64,000 bases of DNA from Alphaproteobacteria bacterium MarineAlpha3_Bin2. GTDB taxonomy: Bacteria; Pseudomonadota; Alphaproteobacteria; Rhodospirillales; Casp-alpha2. Where the stretch lies: NCBI GenBank assembly GCA_002938315.1, contig PTLL01000001.1:28805-92804 (forward strand), in the 5' to 3' direction. Positions 8,341 to 17,395 of this stretch are shown here, one piece after another. The notes beneath the pieces are model-generated. The model was not told the DNA's origin and ran no database searches. It was given only the letters and a program-made list of their open reading frames with translations. How positions within the stretch are numbered: position 1 is the stretch's first letter; every line of letters begins with the position of its first letter. Position numbers and translations under genes: made by a program.

Positions 8341-9549
8341 ATGCTTGATAACAAAAAAATTCTATTGATCGTGTCCGGTGGGATCGCCGCATATAAGTGC
8401 CCTGATCTCGTCCGGCGGCTGCGTCAGCGTGCCGCCAGGGTCCGGTGCGTCCTGACTAACGGCGGCGCCGAATTCGTTACCCCCTTAGCGCTAGGCGCTG
8501 TCAGCGAAGACAAAGTCTATCAGGATTTGTTCTCCCTCACCGATGAAGACGAAATGGGGCATATTCGGTTGTCGCGCGAGGCCGACCTGGTGTTGGTGGC
8601 ACCGGCAACGGCCAACATCCTAGCCAAAATGGCACATGGAATTGCCGACGATTTGGCAAGCACCGCGTTGATGGCGTCGGACAAGCCAATCTTGTGCGCC
8701 CCGGCAATGAATGTCCGCATGTGGGAAAACCCCGCGACCCTGGAAAACCTGGCAACCCTGGCCAAGCGCGGCGTCGGTTTCATCGGGCCTGAAGAAGGCG
8801 ACATGGCCTGCGGCGAATGGGGGCTCGGACGGATGTCAGAACCGGACCAGATTGCCGACGCCGTCGAGGAATTTTTCCGCCAAGAGCTTCCCTTGAACGG
8901 CATCCGGTCACTAGTCACCAGTGGGCCGACCCTGGAAGCCATTGACCCCGTCCGTTACCTGGCCAACCGGTCATCGGGCAAACAGGGTCACGCCATTGCC
9001 ACCGCTTTGTCTAGGCTGGGCGCCGCCACGACCCTGGTTTCCGGTCCCAGTCATCAACCCGATCCGGTAGGGGTCAAAATGGTGAAGGTCGAAACCGCCG
9101 TTCAAATGCTGGATGCCTGCGAAAGCACCCTGCCGGTAGATGTCGCCATCCTCGCCGCGGCGGTCTCAGATTGGCGGGTGGAAACGGCGGAAATAAGCAA
9201 AATCAAGAAAGGCAGTGACAAAAAGCCCCCGGCGCTGACCCTTGTTGAAAACCCCGATATCCTTGCCACCTTAAGCGCCGTTGGAAATGCACGACCGCGT
9301 TTGGTCATCGGTTTTGCCGCCGAAACCGATGATGTCATCGCCAACGCCACTCAAAAGCGTGCCAAAAAGGGCTGCGATTGGATCGTTGCCAACGATGTCA
9401 AACCGGAAACCGGCACCTTTGGCGGCGATGCCAACACCGTCCACCTGATAACCGAAGACGGCGTCGAGGATTGGCCGACACAGTCCAAAGCCGCCGTCGC
9501 CGAACGTCTGGCCGAACGGGTTGTCGAAACCCTGACGGCGACGCAATAG
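8341..9549 (+). CDS. coaBC: Bifunctional phosphopantothenoylcysteine decarboxylase/synthetase
   Basis: CoaBC makes 4'-phosphopantetheine precursor by joining cysteine to phosphopantothenate and then decarboxylating it. The N-terminal flavoprotein half (to about residue 185) has [11 protein letters not shown], the His in [10 protein letters not shown], the APAMNVRMW motif and [13 protein letters not shown] with its conserved Cys. The C-terminal synthetase half has [28 protein letters not shown] and GFAAETD. I chose the ATG at 8341; an in-frame TTG at 8329 would add four residues. Either start has a poorly spaced SD. Confidence 0.95.
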   Translation: MLDNKKILLIVSGGIAAYKCPDLVRRLRQRAARVRCVLTNGGAEFVTPLALGAVSEDKVYQDLFSLTDEDEMGHIRLSREADLVLVAPATANILAKMAHGIADDLASTALMASDKPILCAPAMNVRMWENPATLENLATLAKRGVGFIGPEEGDMACGEWGLGRMSEPDQIADAVEEFFRQELPLNGIRSLVTSGPTLEAIDPVRYLANRSSGKQGHAIATALSRLGAATTLVSGPSHQPDPVGVKMVKVETAVQMLDACESTLPVDVAILAAAVSDWRVETAEISKIKKGSDKKPPALTLVENPDILATLSAVGNARPRLVIGFAAETDDVIANATQKRAKKGCDWIVANDVKPETGTFGGDANTVHLITEDGVEDWPTQSKAAVAERLAERVVETLTATQ

Positions 9550-9584
9550 GCCACACCTTCAGGAACATGGCCGGAAACGCGAGC

Positions 9585-10046
9585 ATGAGTACAAACGGCG
9601 TCGATATCACCATTCAGCGATTGGCCCACGGTGCCAACCTGGACCTGCCGGCCCCGGCCACGGATTTGAGCGCCGGTGCCGATCTTTTGGCGGCGGTTAC
9701 CGAGGCGTTAATCCTGCCCCCAGGCGGTCGCGCCATTATTCCTACCGGCATTGCCATTGGCATGCCCGGCGGTTTCGAGGCTCAGATCAGGCCGCGCTCA
9801 GGCCTTGCGGCAAAGCACGGCGTCACCGTCCTCAATGCCCCCGGTACCATCGACGCGGATTATCGCGGCGAAATCGGCGTGATCCTGATCAATCATGGCG
9901 ACGAGCCCTTTACCATCACGCGTGGCCAGCGGATCGCCCAATTGATAATCGCACCGGTCAGCCGGGCGCAATGGATTGAAGTGGACACCTTTGATGAAAC
10001 CCCGCGTGGCGATGGCGGGTTCGGGTCTACGGGAACGGGGGGTTGA
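9585..10046 (+). CDS. dut: Deoxyuridine 5'-triphosphate nucleotidohydrolase (dUTPase)
   Basis: dUTPase hydrolyses dUTP to dUMP, keeping uracil out of DNA. From the ATG at 9585 the protein has 153 residues, the normal size for the trimeric family. Motifs appear in order: SAGADLLA (I), RSGLA (II), the catalytic Asp region [13 protein letters not shown] (III), RIAQLI (IV) and the glycine-rich [10 protein letters not shown] tail (V). An in-frame ATG at 9567 would add six residues. It follows coaBC after 35 bases, a common pairing. Confidence 0.95.
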   Translation: MSTNGVDITIQRLAHGANLDLPAPATDLSAGADLLAAVTEALILPPGGRAIIPTGIAIGMPGGFEAQIRPRSGLAAKHGVTVLNAPGTIDADYRGEIGVILINHGDEPFTITRGQRIAQLIIAPVSRAQWIEVDTFDETPRGDGGFGSTGTGG

Positions 10047-10058
10047 ACCATTTTACGG

Positions 10059-10505
10059 TTGTCTAAAAAAATGATGTTCGCGATCGAAGCCGTTCTCGAT
10101 ATTGCTTACCATTCCAGTTCCGAACCGGTGCCAAGCCGCGACATCACCCGGCGCCAGGGAATCCCGCGGCGGTATCTGGAACAGGCCCTTCAACATTTGG
10201 TCAGAAACGGCCTTCTGATTGGGGTCCGCGGCCCGCAGGGCGGTTACCGCCTAGCCCGCGAACGCCGCCGCATCACTATTGGCGATATTGTCCGGGTCGT
10301 CAGCGAAATGGAATCCAACAATCAATTGATCGAGGATACGCCCGGCTCCGAACTCGGCCACAAAGTGGTTCGGCCGCTATGGCTGGATCTTAGAAATGAG
10401 ATGATGGCGCGTCTCGACAAACTGAGCGTTGACGACCTTTGCAGCCACGCCGATCAAGCCGGAATCATCAGCGAAGGCCGCCAAAACCTTGATTTTACTA
10501 TTTAA
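10059..10505 (+). CDS. Rrf2-family transcriptional regulator next to cysK (CymR-like context)
   Basis: Rrf2 proteins are small winged-helix dimeric regulators, some with Fe-S clusters (IscR), some without (CymR). The 148 residues show the family start SKKMMFAIEAVLDIAYHS, the recognition segment IPRRYLEQALQHLVRNGLL and the wing GVRGPQGGYRLAR. Only one cysteine (in DLCSH) is present, so the three-Cys cluster site of IscR is missing. The start is a TTG at 10059; the ATG at 10071 is possible. cysK begins 16 bases later, so control of cysteine synthesis is a reasonable inference. Confidence 0.85.
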   Translation: MSKKMMFAIEAVLDIAYHSSSEPVPSRDITRRQGIPRRYLEQALQHLVRNGLLIGVRGPQGGYRLARERRRITIGDIVRVVSEMESNNQLIEDTPGSELGHKVVRPLWLDLRNEMMARLDKLSVDDLCSHADQAGIISEGRQNLDFTI

Positions 10506-10521
10506 AACCCTCTAATCCGAC

Positions 10522-11502
10522 ATGAACGACATGCCTGATAGCACCCCTGCCAATGCCGGATTTCGCGGTCGGGTTTACGATGACATCGTCGATGCCATCG
10601 GCGCTACGCCGTTGGTGCGGCTTAAAAATCTCGCCGCCTTGGAAGGGGTGAAGGCCGAGATTCTCGGCAAATGTGAATTTTTCAATCCCTTGGGCTCGGT
10701 CAAGGACCGTATCGGCATGGCCATGATTGATGCCGCCGAAAAGGATGGCCGCATTAAGCCGGGGGCGACCCTTGTCGAGCCGACCTCGGGCAACACCGGA
10801 ATCGCCTTAGCCTTCGTCGCCGCCGCTAAGGGGTATCGGCTGATCCTGACGATGCCGGAAAGCATGTCCTTGGAACGCCGTAAAATGCTTTTATTATTGG
10901 GCGCGGAACTGGAATTGACTCCTGCCGAGAAAGGCATGAAGGGCGCCATCACCAAAGCCGAGGAATTGGTCAAAAAGACCAAGGGCGCGATCATGCTGCA
11001 ACAGTTCGAGAACCCCGCCAACCCGGACATTCACCGCCATACCACCGCCGAAGAGATCTGGGCAGATACCGGCGGCAACATCGATATTCTGGTTTCCGGC
11101 ATCGGCACCGGCGGCACCCTGACCGGTTGTGCACAGGTCCTGAAACACCGCAAGGACGACCTAAAAATCGTCGCCGTCGAGCCCGAAGACAGCCCAATTC
11201 TTTCCGGCGGCACCCCGGGGCCGCACAAAATACAAGGGATCGGCGCTGGCTTCGTTCCCAGCATTCTTGATGTTGGCGCCATTGATGAAATTCTCAAAAT
11301 CGGTAATGAAACAGCCTTCGCCATGGTCCGCAAGGTGGCGAAGACGGAAGGCCTTGCCGTCGGCATTTCATCGGGCGCGGCGCTGGCCGCCGCCGTCGAA
11401 TTGGCCGACCGCGACAACATGGAAGGCAAGGTGATCGTGGTCATTCTACCCGATTTCGCCGACCGTTATCTTTCGACCGCCTTGTTCGACGGCTTGGTTT
11501 AA
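10522..11502 (+). CDS. cysK: Cysteine synthase (O-acetylserine sulfhydrylase)
   Basis: This PLP enzyme makes cysteine from O-acetylserine and sulfide. The 326 residues have the PLP lysine in NPLGSVKDR (Lys61), the substrate loop TSGNTG at 88-93, the phosphate-binding GTGGTLTG and the serine-containing SSGAALAAA. Length and motif order are those of CysK rather than cystathionine beta-synthase. It lies between the Rrf2 regulator and the MoeB/ThiF gene, all on the plus strand with gaps of 16 and 10 bases, which suggests a sulfur operon. Confidence 0.96.
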   Translation: MNDMPDSTPANAGFRGRVYDDIVDAIGATPLVRLKNLAALEGVKAEILGKCEFFNPLGSVKDRIGMAMIDAAEKDGRIKPGATLVEPTSGNTGIALAFVAAAKGYRLILTMPESMSLERRKMLLLLGAELELTPAEKGMKGAITKAEELVKKTKGAIMLQQFENPANPDIHRHTTAEEIWADTGGNIDILVSGIGTGGTLTGCAQVLKHRKDDLKIVAVEPEDSPILSGGTPGPHKIQGIGAGFVPSILDVGAIDEILKIGNETAFAMVRKVAKTEGLAVGISSGAALAAAVELADRDNMEGKVIVVILPDFADRYLSTALFDGLV

Positions 11503-11512
11503 CGGGCTGGCC

Positions 11513-12331
11513 ATGGGGTTCAGCGAAGACCAGATAAATCGATACGCCCGCCATATCCTGCTGGACGGGGTCGGCGGCGTTGGCCAACAGAAATTGTTGG
11601 ATTCCAGCGTTCTGGTCGTTGGCGCCGGTGGACTGGGGTCGCCGGTGTTAATGTATCTGGCCGCCGCCGGGGTCGGAACGCTAGGCGTCGTCGATGACGA
11701 TGTCGTCGACCTGTCCAATCTTCAGCGCCAAATCGTTCATTCTACGGCTGCTGTGGGAACCCCGAAGGTGGAAAGCGCCAAAAAGACCCTCGCCGCCATC
11801 AACCCCGATGTCACCGTGATCCCCCACCAGGAAAGGATCACGGCTGAAAACGCGCTCGATTTGATTTCCGGGTACGACATCGTCGCCGACGGCTCGGATA
11901 ACTTCGCCACCCGGTTCCTGATCAACGACGCCTGTTATTTGGCCAAAAAAACCCTGGTATCGGCGGCGATCCTCAAATTCGACGTACAACTCTACACCTT
12001 CAAGGCGCATCTGGTTGATGACGAAGGACATGGTCCTTGTTACCGTTGCATTTTCCTGGAGCCGCCGCCGGAAGGACAGATTCCGACCTGCGCCGAGGCC
12101 GGCGTGTTGGGCGCCCTTTGCGGCATGGCAGGCTCACTGCAGGCGACAGAGGTGCTCAAGGAACTAATCGGAATTGGTGAAAGCCTTTCTGGCGCGTTGA
12201 TGATCTATGATGGGCTGGCGACGACATTCCGCAAAATCTCGGTCAAACCCGATCCTGGTTGCCGTCTTTGTGGCGACAGTCCAGTTATTACCGACCTCAC
12301 CATCCACCAAGCTGAGAGCCAAAGTCCATGA
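11513..12331 (+). CDS. moeB: E1-like adenylyltransferase, MoeB/ThiF/HesA family
   Basis: Such enzymes adenylate the C-terminal glycine of a sulfur-carrier protein (MoaD or ThiS). The 272 residues have the nucleotide loop GAGGLGS at 37-43, the DDDVVDLSNLQRQ segment at 61-73, two CxxC zinc pairs (CYRC 176-179 and CRLC 250-253) and the conserved active cysteine in PTCAEAGVLG (Cys193). No rhodanese domain is attached. MoeB and ThiF cannot be told apart from sequence alone. Its stop overlaps the next start (ATGA at 12328), so it is coupled to a DsrE-like protein. Confidence 0.9.
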   Translation: MGFSEDQINRYARHILLDGVGGVGQQKLLDSSVLVVGAGGLGSPVLMYLAAAGVGTLGVVDDDVVDLSNLQRQIVHSTAAVGTPKVESAKKTLAAINPDVTVIPHQERITAENALDLISGYDIVADGSDNFATRFLINDACYLAKKTLVSAAILKFDVQLYTFKAHLVDDEGHGPCYRCIFLEPPPEGQIPTCAEAGVLGALCGMAGSLQATEVLKELIGIGESLSGALMIYDGLATTFRKISVKPDPGCRLCGDSPVITDLTIHQAESQSP

Positions 12332-12774
12332 CCACCGACAGTCCGTCCCCGGAAAAACTTTCCATCGTCGTTTACGCCGGCCACTACGACAAGGTTCACT
12401 ATGCGTTGGTCATGGCGGCCGCGGCCGCGGCCATCGGCAGGCCGGTGACGTTGTTTTTCACCATGGGCGCGTGTCATGCCCTGAAGAAATCAGATGATAC
12501 CGGTGGCCATGCCTGGCGTTCCATGCCGCTAAGCGAGGAAGAGGGAACCGGCGGCGACAAGGACGATTCGTATGCCGCCATGAGTGTCGCCACCTTCGAG
12601 GAGCTTCTTCAGTCCTGCATTCAATTAAAGGTTACGTTTATGGTTTGCGAGATGGGCTTGAGAGCCGTGGGCCTAGAAGGTCAACCGCTTCGCGACGACA
12701 TTCCTCTCGAGGAAGGCGGGGTCGTTACCTTCCTCAACGACGCGTCGAAGGACGGCGCGATGATTTTTATCTAA
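12328..12774 (+). CDS. DsrE/DsrH-like sulfur-relay family protein
   Basis: The 148 residues fit the DsrE2-type family, small alpha/beta proteins thought to carry persulfide or act near membranes. The start KLSIVVYAGHYDKVHYAL and the strand VTLFFTMGACHALKK are typical. Cysteines at 49, 97 and 107 are candidates for a persulfide carrier; Cys49 sits in the usual position after the second strand. There is no transmembrane segment. The ATGA overlap with the MoeB/ThiF gene points to joint function. Exact partner is unknown. Confidence 0.75.
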   Translation: MTTDSPSPEKLSIVVYAGHYDKVHYALVMAAAAAAIGRPVTLFFTMGACHALKKSDDTGGHAWRSMPLSEEEGTGGDKDDSYAAMSVATFEELLQSCIQLKVTFMVCEMGLRAVGLEGQPLRDDIPLEEGGVVTFLNDASKDGAMIFI

Positions 12775-12781
12775 GGTATTT

Positions 12782-12831
12782 ACCGCAAATTCGTCGTCGC
12801 AAATGAGTCCATTCGCTCGGGATTTGCTCTA
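12782..12831. repeat. 50-nt palindromic intergenic element, copy 1
   Basis: Same 50-nt sequence as at 58148-58197 and 63165-63214, with two variable positions among all three. It has an outer pair GCAAAT/ATTTGC (12785-12790 with 12822-12827) and an inner stem built from GCAAATG and its partner. The copy begins 7 bases after the DsrE-like stop and its last three bases, CTA, are the TAG stop of pabC on the other strand. Confidence 0.85.
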
Positions 12832-13632
12832 GACAATTTTTTGCGCTTTTGCCGTTACCGGCCCCGATTTGCCATCCCCGATTGGCGCCCCATCCACCAT
12901 AATCAAGGGCTTGATCCCGAGGCTGTTGGTGAGGAAGGCTTCCGAGGCAATGGCCAGATCAGCGGGCTTAAGCGTACGCTCCGCCGCCGCCAGGACCTTG
13001 ATGACCTCTGCCCGCATGACGCCGGGAAGGGCGCCATCGATAACAGGCGGCGTCACCGTCCCGCCATCGATCACCAGGAAAAGATTAGCGACGGTTGCTT
13101 CGGCAAGATTGCCCGAGGAATTCAGCAACAACGCTTCATCTGCGCCCCGCAAGGCTGCCTCCCTGGCCGCCAAAATTTCGTCCAAAAAGCCGATGGTTTT
13201 GATGCCGGAAAGTGGCGAATGCTCGTTGCGCCGTGTCACCGTGGCAATCACTGCGTTTACACCCTTGGCCATCGTTTCGTCCTGGGCGGCGCCGGTGATC
13301 AGCAGGCTTGGCTGCGCCGGCACCGGCGGCAACAGCCCCCTAGGCGCCGGTCCCCGAGTCAGGGTAAGCCTAAGGATGCCTTCGCTGATGCCATTGGCAT
13401 CAATGACATCCTGTAAAGCGGCGGAAAGTTCCTGGTCGCCCAAGGGGACATTTAGGCCGATGATGTCTGCGCCATCGCGGAGACGGATCAGGTGGGCATT
13501 TAAACGCGCCGCCCGGCCGTCCCTAACGGCAATGGTCTCGAACAATCCGTCCCCTAGGGTTAGTCCCCGGTCCACAAAGTCCACACGGGCTTTAGATGCC
13601 GCTACCAGTTGACCGCCCCAAAAGACCTTCAC
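12829..13632 (-). CDS. pabC: Class IV aminotransferase, probable aminodeoxychorismate lyase
   Basis: PabC splits aminodeoxychorismate to p-aminobenzoate and pyruvate in folate synthesis. The 267 residues match fold-type IV PLP enzymes: RGLTLGDGLFETI at 22-34, the PLP lysine in SGIKTIGFLDEI (Lys145) and the E-x-T segment NLAEATVANLFLV. Branched-chain or D-amino acid transaminases share this fold, but its GTGA overlap with pabB (start GTG at 13632) strongly favours PabC. Its TAG stop lies inside a 50-nt repeat element. Confidence 0.88.
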   Translation of the reverse strand: MKVFWGGQLVAASKARVDFVDRGLTLGDGLFETIAVRDGRAARLNAHLIRLRDGADIIGLNVPLGDQELSAALQDVIDANGISEGILRLTLTRGPAPRGLLPPVPAQPSLLITGAAQDETMAKGVNAVIATVTRRNEHSPLSGIKTIGFLDEILAAREAALRGADEALLLNSSGNLAEATVANLFLVIDGGTVTPPVIDGALPGVMRAEVIKVLAAAERTLKPADLAIASEAFLTNSLGIKPLIMVDGAPIGDGKSGPVTAKAQKIV

Positions 13633-15008
13633 CGCACCTGTTCCCTTATCTGTTCGCCGGGATCCAGGCTTTGCAGCAGCGCCCAGACCTTGTCCATGGA
13701 TTCATCATATTCCGCCGCCGGATCGGAATCGGCGACAATGCCGCCGCCGGCCTGGGCAGCCACCTGGCCGTCTTTAATGACCAGGGTGCGGATCACAATG
13801 GAAGAATCCATGGCGCCGTCAAAACCGATCCAGGCAATGGCGCCGCAATAAGGCCCGCGCCGCGCTGGTTCCAGTTCGTTGATAATTTCCATGGCCCTGA
13901 TTTTAGGCGCACCGGTGATCGATCCGCCGGGGAACGTCGCCCGCAGCAAGTCCACCGGGCCGAGATTGGAAAACAGGATGCCCCGCACTTCGGAGACCAG
14001 ATGATGGACGTTGGCAAAAGTCTCCAGGGTGGCCAGTTCGCTGACCTCAACACTGCCCAGCCGGCAAACCCGGCTCAAGTCATTGCGCATAAGATCAACG
14101 ATCATCAGGTTTTCAGCCTGATCCTTTTCGCTTAGGCTTAATTCATCCGCCAGGGCCTTGTCTTCGCCGGGGGTTCTGCCACGGGGCCGTGTTCCCTTAA
14201 TCGGCCGGGTGACGACAAGGCCTTCCGTGTTGAGACTGAGGAAACGTTCCGGGGATGCAGACAGAATGGTGGTGCCGTCAGGCGCGGAAATAAAGGCGGA
14301 AAAGGGCGCTGGGGATAACGACCGCAACCGCCGGTACAACATGAATGGACCCAGCCCCTGGGGCATGACGCTCAACAGCCGTTGCGTCAAGTTGGCCTGA
14401 AAAATGTCACCGGCATGGATGTAGTCGATCACCCTGGACACCATGTCCTCGTATTCCCCCCGTGACAGTTCCGGCGTCCAGGTTGCCGCCAGTTCCCAAT
14501 CGATGGGGCCGGGCGCCGGCACATTTTGGATTCGCGCCGCCATGGCCCGCGCCCGGTGTTCCGGCGGAAGCCGGTTCGGAGTCTCAGTTTCGCGGGCGAT
14601 GATCCAGGCTTGGCGGGTCTGGCTGTCGAAGGCGGCCAAGGTGTCAAATAGCCCTAGGCCTACGTCGGATACGTCCAGACCGGGATCCACAAGGGGCGGT
14701 AACCGTTCAAGGTGGCGGCCCAACTCATAGCTCAAGTAGCCGACGGCGCCGCCTTGGAAGGGCGGCAAATCGGGATCAATTCGCATCGGAAACCGTTTTA
14801 ATTTGGCCTCCAGGCTATCGAAAGGATTGGTTTTTTCACCTCCGCTCAGAACCCAAAAAGGATTGGCGGCGATATAGGCATAACGGCCCCGGCCGCCGTT
14901 TTCCGCGGCGCTATCCAGAAACGCGACATTTGATTCGCCTGCAAAGGCAGCGAACGCGCCTAGGGGGTCGCGGTAGGGAATGGGCAGTGCATAGGGCATA
15001 TCATTCAT
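13629..15008 (-). CDS. pabB: Aminodeoxychorismate synthase component I
   Basis: PabB converts chorismate and ammonia to aminodeoxychorismate. It has the chorismate-binding core in the C-terminal two thirds, with PIKGT at about 269-273; the Lys here is the PabB type, where anthranilate synthase TrpE has Ala. Further motifs are DLMRNDLSRVC, PGGSITGAPK and YCGAIAWIG. I chose the ATG at 15008 (459 residues) because CAGG lies 9 bases upstream; a TTG at 15044 would add 12 residues. The glutaminase subunit PabA is not in this window. Confidence 0.94.
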   Translation of the reverse strand: MNDMPYALPIPYRDPLGAFAAFAGESNVAFLDSAAENGGRGRYAYIAANPFWVLSGGEKTNPFDSLEAKLKRFPMRIDPDLPPFQGGAVGYLSYELGRHLERLPPLVDPGLDVSDVGLGLFDTLAAFDSQTRQAWIIARETETPNRLPPEHRARAMAARIQNVPAPGPIDWELAATWTPELSRGEYEDMVSRVIDYIHAGDIFQANLTQRLLSVMPQGLGPFMLYRRLRSLSPAPFSAFISAPDGTTILSASPERFLSLNTEGLVVTRPIKGTRPRGRTPGEDKALADELSLSEKDQAENLMIVDLMRNDLSRVCRLGSVEVSELATLETFANVHHLVSEVRGILFSNLGPVDLLRATFPGGSITGAPKIRAMEIINELEPARRGPYCGAIAWIGFDGAMDSSIVIRTLVIKDGQVAAQAGGGIVADSDPAAEYDESMDKVWALLQSLDPGEQIREQVR

Positions 15009-15046
15009 GCGGTATACCTGGGGTCCAACCGGTCGGGGAGCCAAGC

Positions 15047-16027
15047 CTAATCGCTGATAACCCGGTCCGGTGGCGTGTGGCCGTCGATAAAGCTTTGGAT
15101 ATTGAGCACCACTTTATCACCCATATCCACCCGACCCTCGAAGGTGGCGGAGCTCATATGCGGTAACAAGATGACATTATCCAGGGTCAACAACTTCGGA
15201 TTGACGGCCGGTTCGTGTTCGAAGACGTCCAGCCCGGCGCCGGCGATCTCACCGGCCTCCAGTATCTTGGTCAGGGCGGCTTCATCGATGATCTCGCCCC
15301 TGGCCGTGTTAACGATGACGGCATGCGGCTGCAACAACTTCAACCGCCGGGCCGACAGAAGATGAAAGGTTGCTGGCGTGTGCGGACAATTGACGGAAAT
15401 GATGTCCATGCGGGCTAGCATTTGATCCAGGCTTTCCCAATAGGTCGCCTCAAGTTCGGACTCGATCTCATCATGGACGGGGTTGCGGTTATGATAGTGG
15501 ACCGACAGGCCAAACCCGCGGGCGCGTCTGGCCACCGCCTGGCCGATCCGGCCCATACCGATAATCCCCAAGCGCTTTCCGAAAATGCGGTGTCCCAGCA
15601 TCCAGGTCGGCGACCAGCCGGACCAAGAACCTGCCCGCATGGTCATTTCGCCTTCGACCAAACGGCGCGGCACGGCCAAAATCAACGCCATGGTCATATC
15701 GGCGGTGTCCTCGGTCAGCACATCGGGTGTATTGGAGACGGTGATCCCACCCTCCTTCGCCTTGTTCAAGTCGATGTGATCAACACCGGTGCCGTAATTT
15801 GCGATTAATTTTAATTTTTTGCCGGCCTGACCAAGAAGGTCGGCATCGATGGAATCGGTAACGGTCGGCACCAAAACATCGGCGGTCTTGATAGCTTCTA
15901 CCAACTGGTCATGGGACATCGGATTGTCGTTAACGTTCAGACTGACGTCAAACAGTTCCATCATTCGTGTTTCAGTGGCGTCCGGCAACTTGCGCGTGAC
16001 CACCACCTTTGTTTTTTTCTTGGCCAT
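15047..16027 (-). CDS. D-isomer-specific 2-hydroxyacid dehydrogenase (glyoxylate reductase-like)
   Basis: This NAD(P)-linked family reduces 2-oxoacids such as glyoxylate or hydroxypyruvate. The 326-residue product shows the Rossmann motif GIIGMGRIGQAVA, the NTARGEIIDE active-site strand with its Arg, a Glu in FEHEPAVNPKLL and the catalytic His in LLPHMSSAT. The start is ATG at 16027, with AAGGGA suitably upstream; a longer form from 16048 is unlikely. It is divergent from the SH3 gene and 38 bases upstream of pabB, so co-transcription with the pab genes is possible. Substrate is not certain. Confidence 0.9.
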   Translation of the reverse strand: MAKKKTKVVVTRKLPDATETRMMELFDVSLNVNDNPMSHDQLVEAIKTADVLVPTVTDSIDADLLGQAGKKLKLIANYGTGVDHIDLNKAKEGGITVSNTPDVLTEDTADMTMALILAVPRRLVEGEMTMRAGSWSGWSPTWMLGHRIFGKRLGIIGMGRIGQAVARRARGFGLSVHYHNRNPVHDEIESELEATYWESLDQMLARMDIISVNCPHTPATFHLLSARRLKLLQPHAVIVNTARGEIIDEAALTKILEAGEIAGAGLDVFEHEPAVNPKLLTLDNVILLPHMSSATFEGRVDMGDKVVLNIQSFIDGHTPPDRVISD

Positions 16028-16215
16028 TATGTTCCCTTGTGTTCCCACCCTCAGGCCCAGTGGATAGAATCTAACAGATGGTATCCACTTGCAACCCCGG
16101 AACCGGTTGTCCAGTGCCCAAGACCAAGCCCATACGGCACATCTATCCGAACCGTTCTGAAGGGTTTATAATAGCCCACTCTTCGGACTTTTGTTCCCCC
16201 TGAACTGGATAATTT

Positions 16216-16719
16216 ATGCCTCGATCTCGTTTCCCCCTCTTATTCTGCCTGCTTGTGCTGATCGGCGTAGCCCCCGCCCTTGAGGCCGCCATCAAGGGTA
16301 CCGGGCTGCCGTTGCCCCGGTTTGTCAGCCTGCGCGCCGGTGAAGTTAACCTGCGCACCGGCCCAGGCATTCAATACCCTGTCGATTGGGTCTATTTGCG
16401 TCAAAATCTACCGATGGAAATCATCGCTGAATACGGGACCTGGCGAAAAGTACGTGATTGGCGCGGGACCCAGGGCTGGGTCCATCAAAGCATGGTCAGC
16501 GGGCTCAGGACTCTCATTATCACCGGAAATAAACGCACCGTACGTCGAAAGGCCGATTTCCAAAGCCCGCCGGTCGCCATCCTTGAGGCCGGGGTTATCG
16601 GCAAGCTGCTATCGTGTCCCGATCTTAACGGATGGTGCCGGGTCGATGTCGCCGGTAACAAAGGATGGTTAAGACGCGTGGATTTTTGGGGCGTGCTTAA
16701 AAACGAAGTGACGGAATAA
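16216..16719 (+). CDS. Secreted bacterial SH3-domain protein
   Basis: The 167 residues start with a Sec signal peptide (hydrophobic LLFCLLVLIGVAPAL, cleavage near EAA at about 25). Two SH3-like repeats follow: SLRAGEVNLRTGPGIQYPVDWV with YGTWRKVRDWRGTQGWVHQSM, then a degenerate second copy ending GWCRVDVAGNKGWL. Such domains usually bind peptidoglycan peptides in the periplasm. It stands alone, divergent from the dehydrogenase. A short GC hairpin (about 16716-16735) follows the stop and may terminate it. Confidence 0.85.
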   Translation: MPRSRFPLLFCLLVLIGVAPALEAAIKGTGLPLPRFVSLRAGEVNLRTGPGIQYPVDWVYLRQNLPMEIIAEYGTWRKVRDWRGTQGWVHQSMVSGLRTLIITGNKRTVRRKADFQSPPVAILEAGVIGKLLSCPDLNGWCRVDVAGNKGWLRRVDFWGVLKNEVTE

Positions 16720-16737
16720 GGGCCTGCGGGCCTTTGC
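16717..16737 (+). terminator. Weak hairpin after the SH3-domain gene
   Basis: AAGGGCC, loop TGCG and GGCCTT form a short GC-rich stem with one bulge, followed by only three Ts. It lies at the stop codon and before the convergent DUF3501 gene. Termination is plausible but weak. Confidence 0.35.
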
Positions 16738-16775
16738 TAAACCCTCCCTTGGTCAATCGCTTCGCGCAATCCCCA

Positions 16776-17366
16776 TCAATCAAAATCATTGGCCAATGCA
16801 TCCTTTACCACGTCGGTCAGGTTCGCCATATGGCCATATTGCTTGTGACCAATGCCCAAAGTCACCGTCGATTCCGGATCACGGAACTTTTCCACCTGAT
16901 CAAGCGTGAACGGAAAGTGCAGAAACTGGATTGACGACGCCTTGCCGTCGGCAGTGGTGCGATCAATATCGTCTTCGGGGAGGGCCGCGATGGTTTCATC
17001 GCCCAGCGTTAAGGTCACCGTTTCTTCGACGCCGCCTAGGCCGGCCAAAAACTTTTCCCGGCGCACCGGTTCATCGATTTCGAACATCAGCGTGGCAACC
17101 AGCTCTCGGCCATTTGGGATCAACGGGTTATAAGCGCTGAGCTCGTCCTCGATCTGGTCATCCCCACCTTTTTCGATATACAGCATCTCTTGGACCTGAT
17201 GCAGCATGGTGTCATAGGATTCGAAATAGAACGTGGCGTCAGGGCCGACAGAAACACGGCGGTTTTTCTTTATTGCCGTGATTTCGCGTTTATGTGCCGG
17301 GCGGACGGCGATGTAGTCGTCCCTGGCCATAATATCGTCATTGGTAATTTCGTGTTTTGCTGGCAT
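16776..17366 (-). CDS. DUF3501 family protein
   Basis: A 196-residue cytoplasmic protein of the DUF3501 family; function not established. Recognisable stretches are AHKREITAIKKNRRVSVGP near 24-42, FYFESYDTMLHQVQEMLYIEKGG near 47-67 and the NPLIPNGRELVATLMFE segment. It has no signal peptide or membrane segment, and no Cys. It is the last gene of a set with the Fe-S oxidoreductase (29 bases upstream) and rubrerythrin. AAGG at a 9-base spacing supports the ATG at 17366. A role in peroxide or metal stress is inferred only from these neighbours. Confidence 0.85.
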   Translation of the reverse strand: MPAKHEITNDDIMARDDYIAVRPAHKREITAIKKNRRVSVGPDATFYFESYDTMLHQVQEMLYIEKGGDDQIEDELSAYNPLIPNGRELVATLMFEIDEPVRREKFLAGLGGVEETVTLTLGDETIAALPEDDIDRTTADGKASSIQFLHFPFTLDQVEKFRDPESTVTLGIGHKQYGHMANLTDVVKDALANDFD

Positions 17367-17395
17367 TAGAATAATCCTTAGGCGCCCAAGGCGCT

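Noticed and set aside
12869..13612. 247-codon plus-strand frame opposite pabC
   Set aside because: Antisense shadow of the class IV aminotransferase, no motifs.
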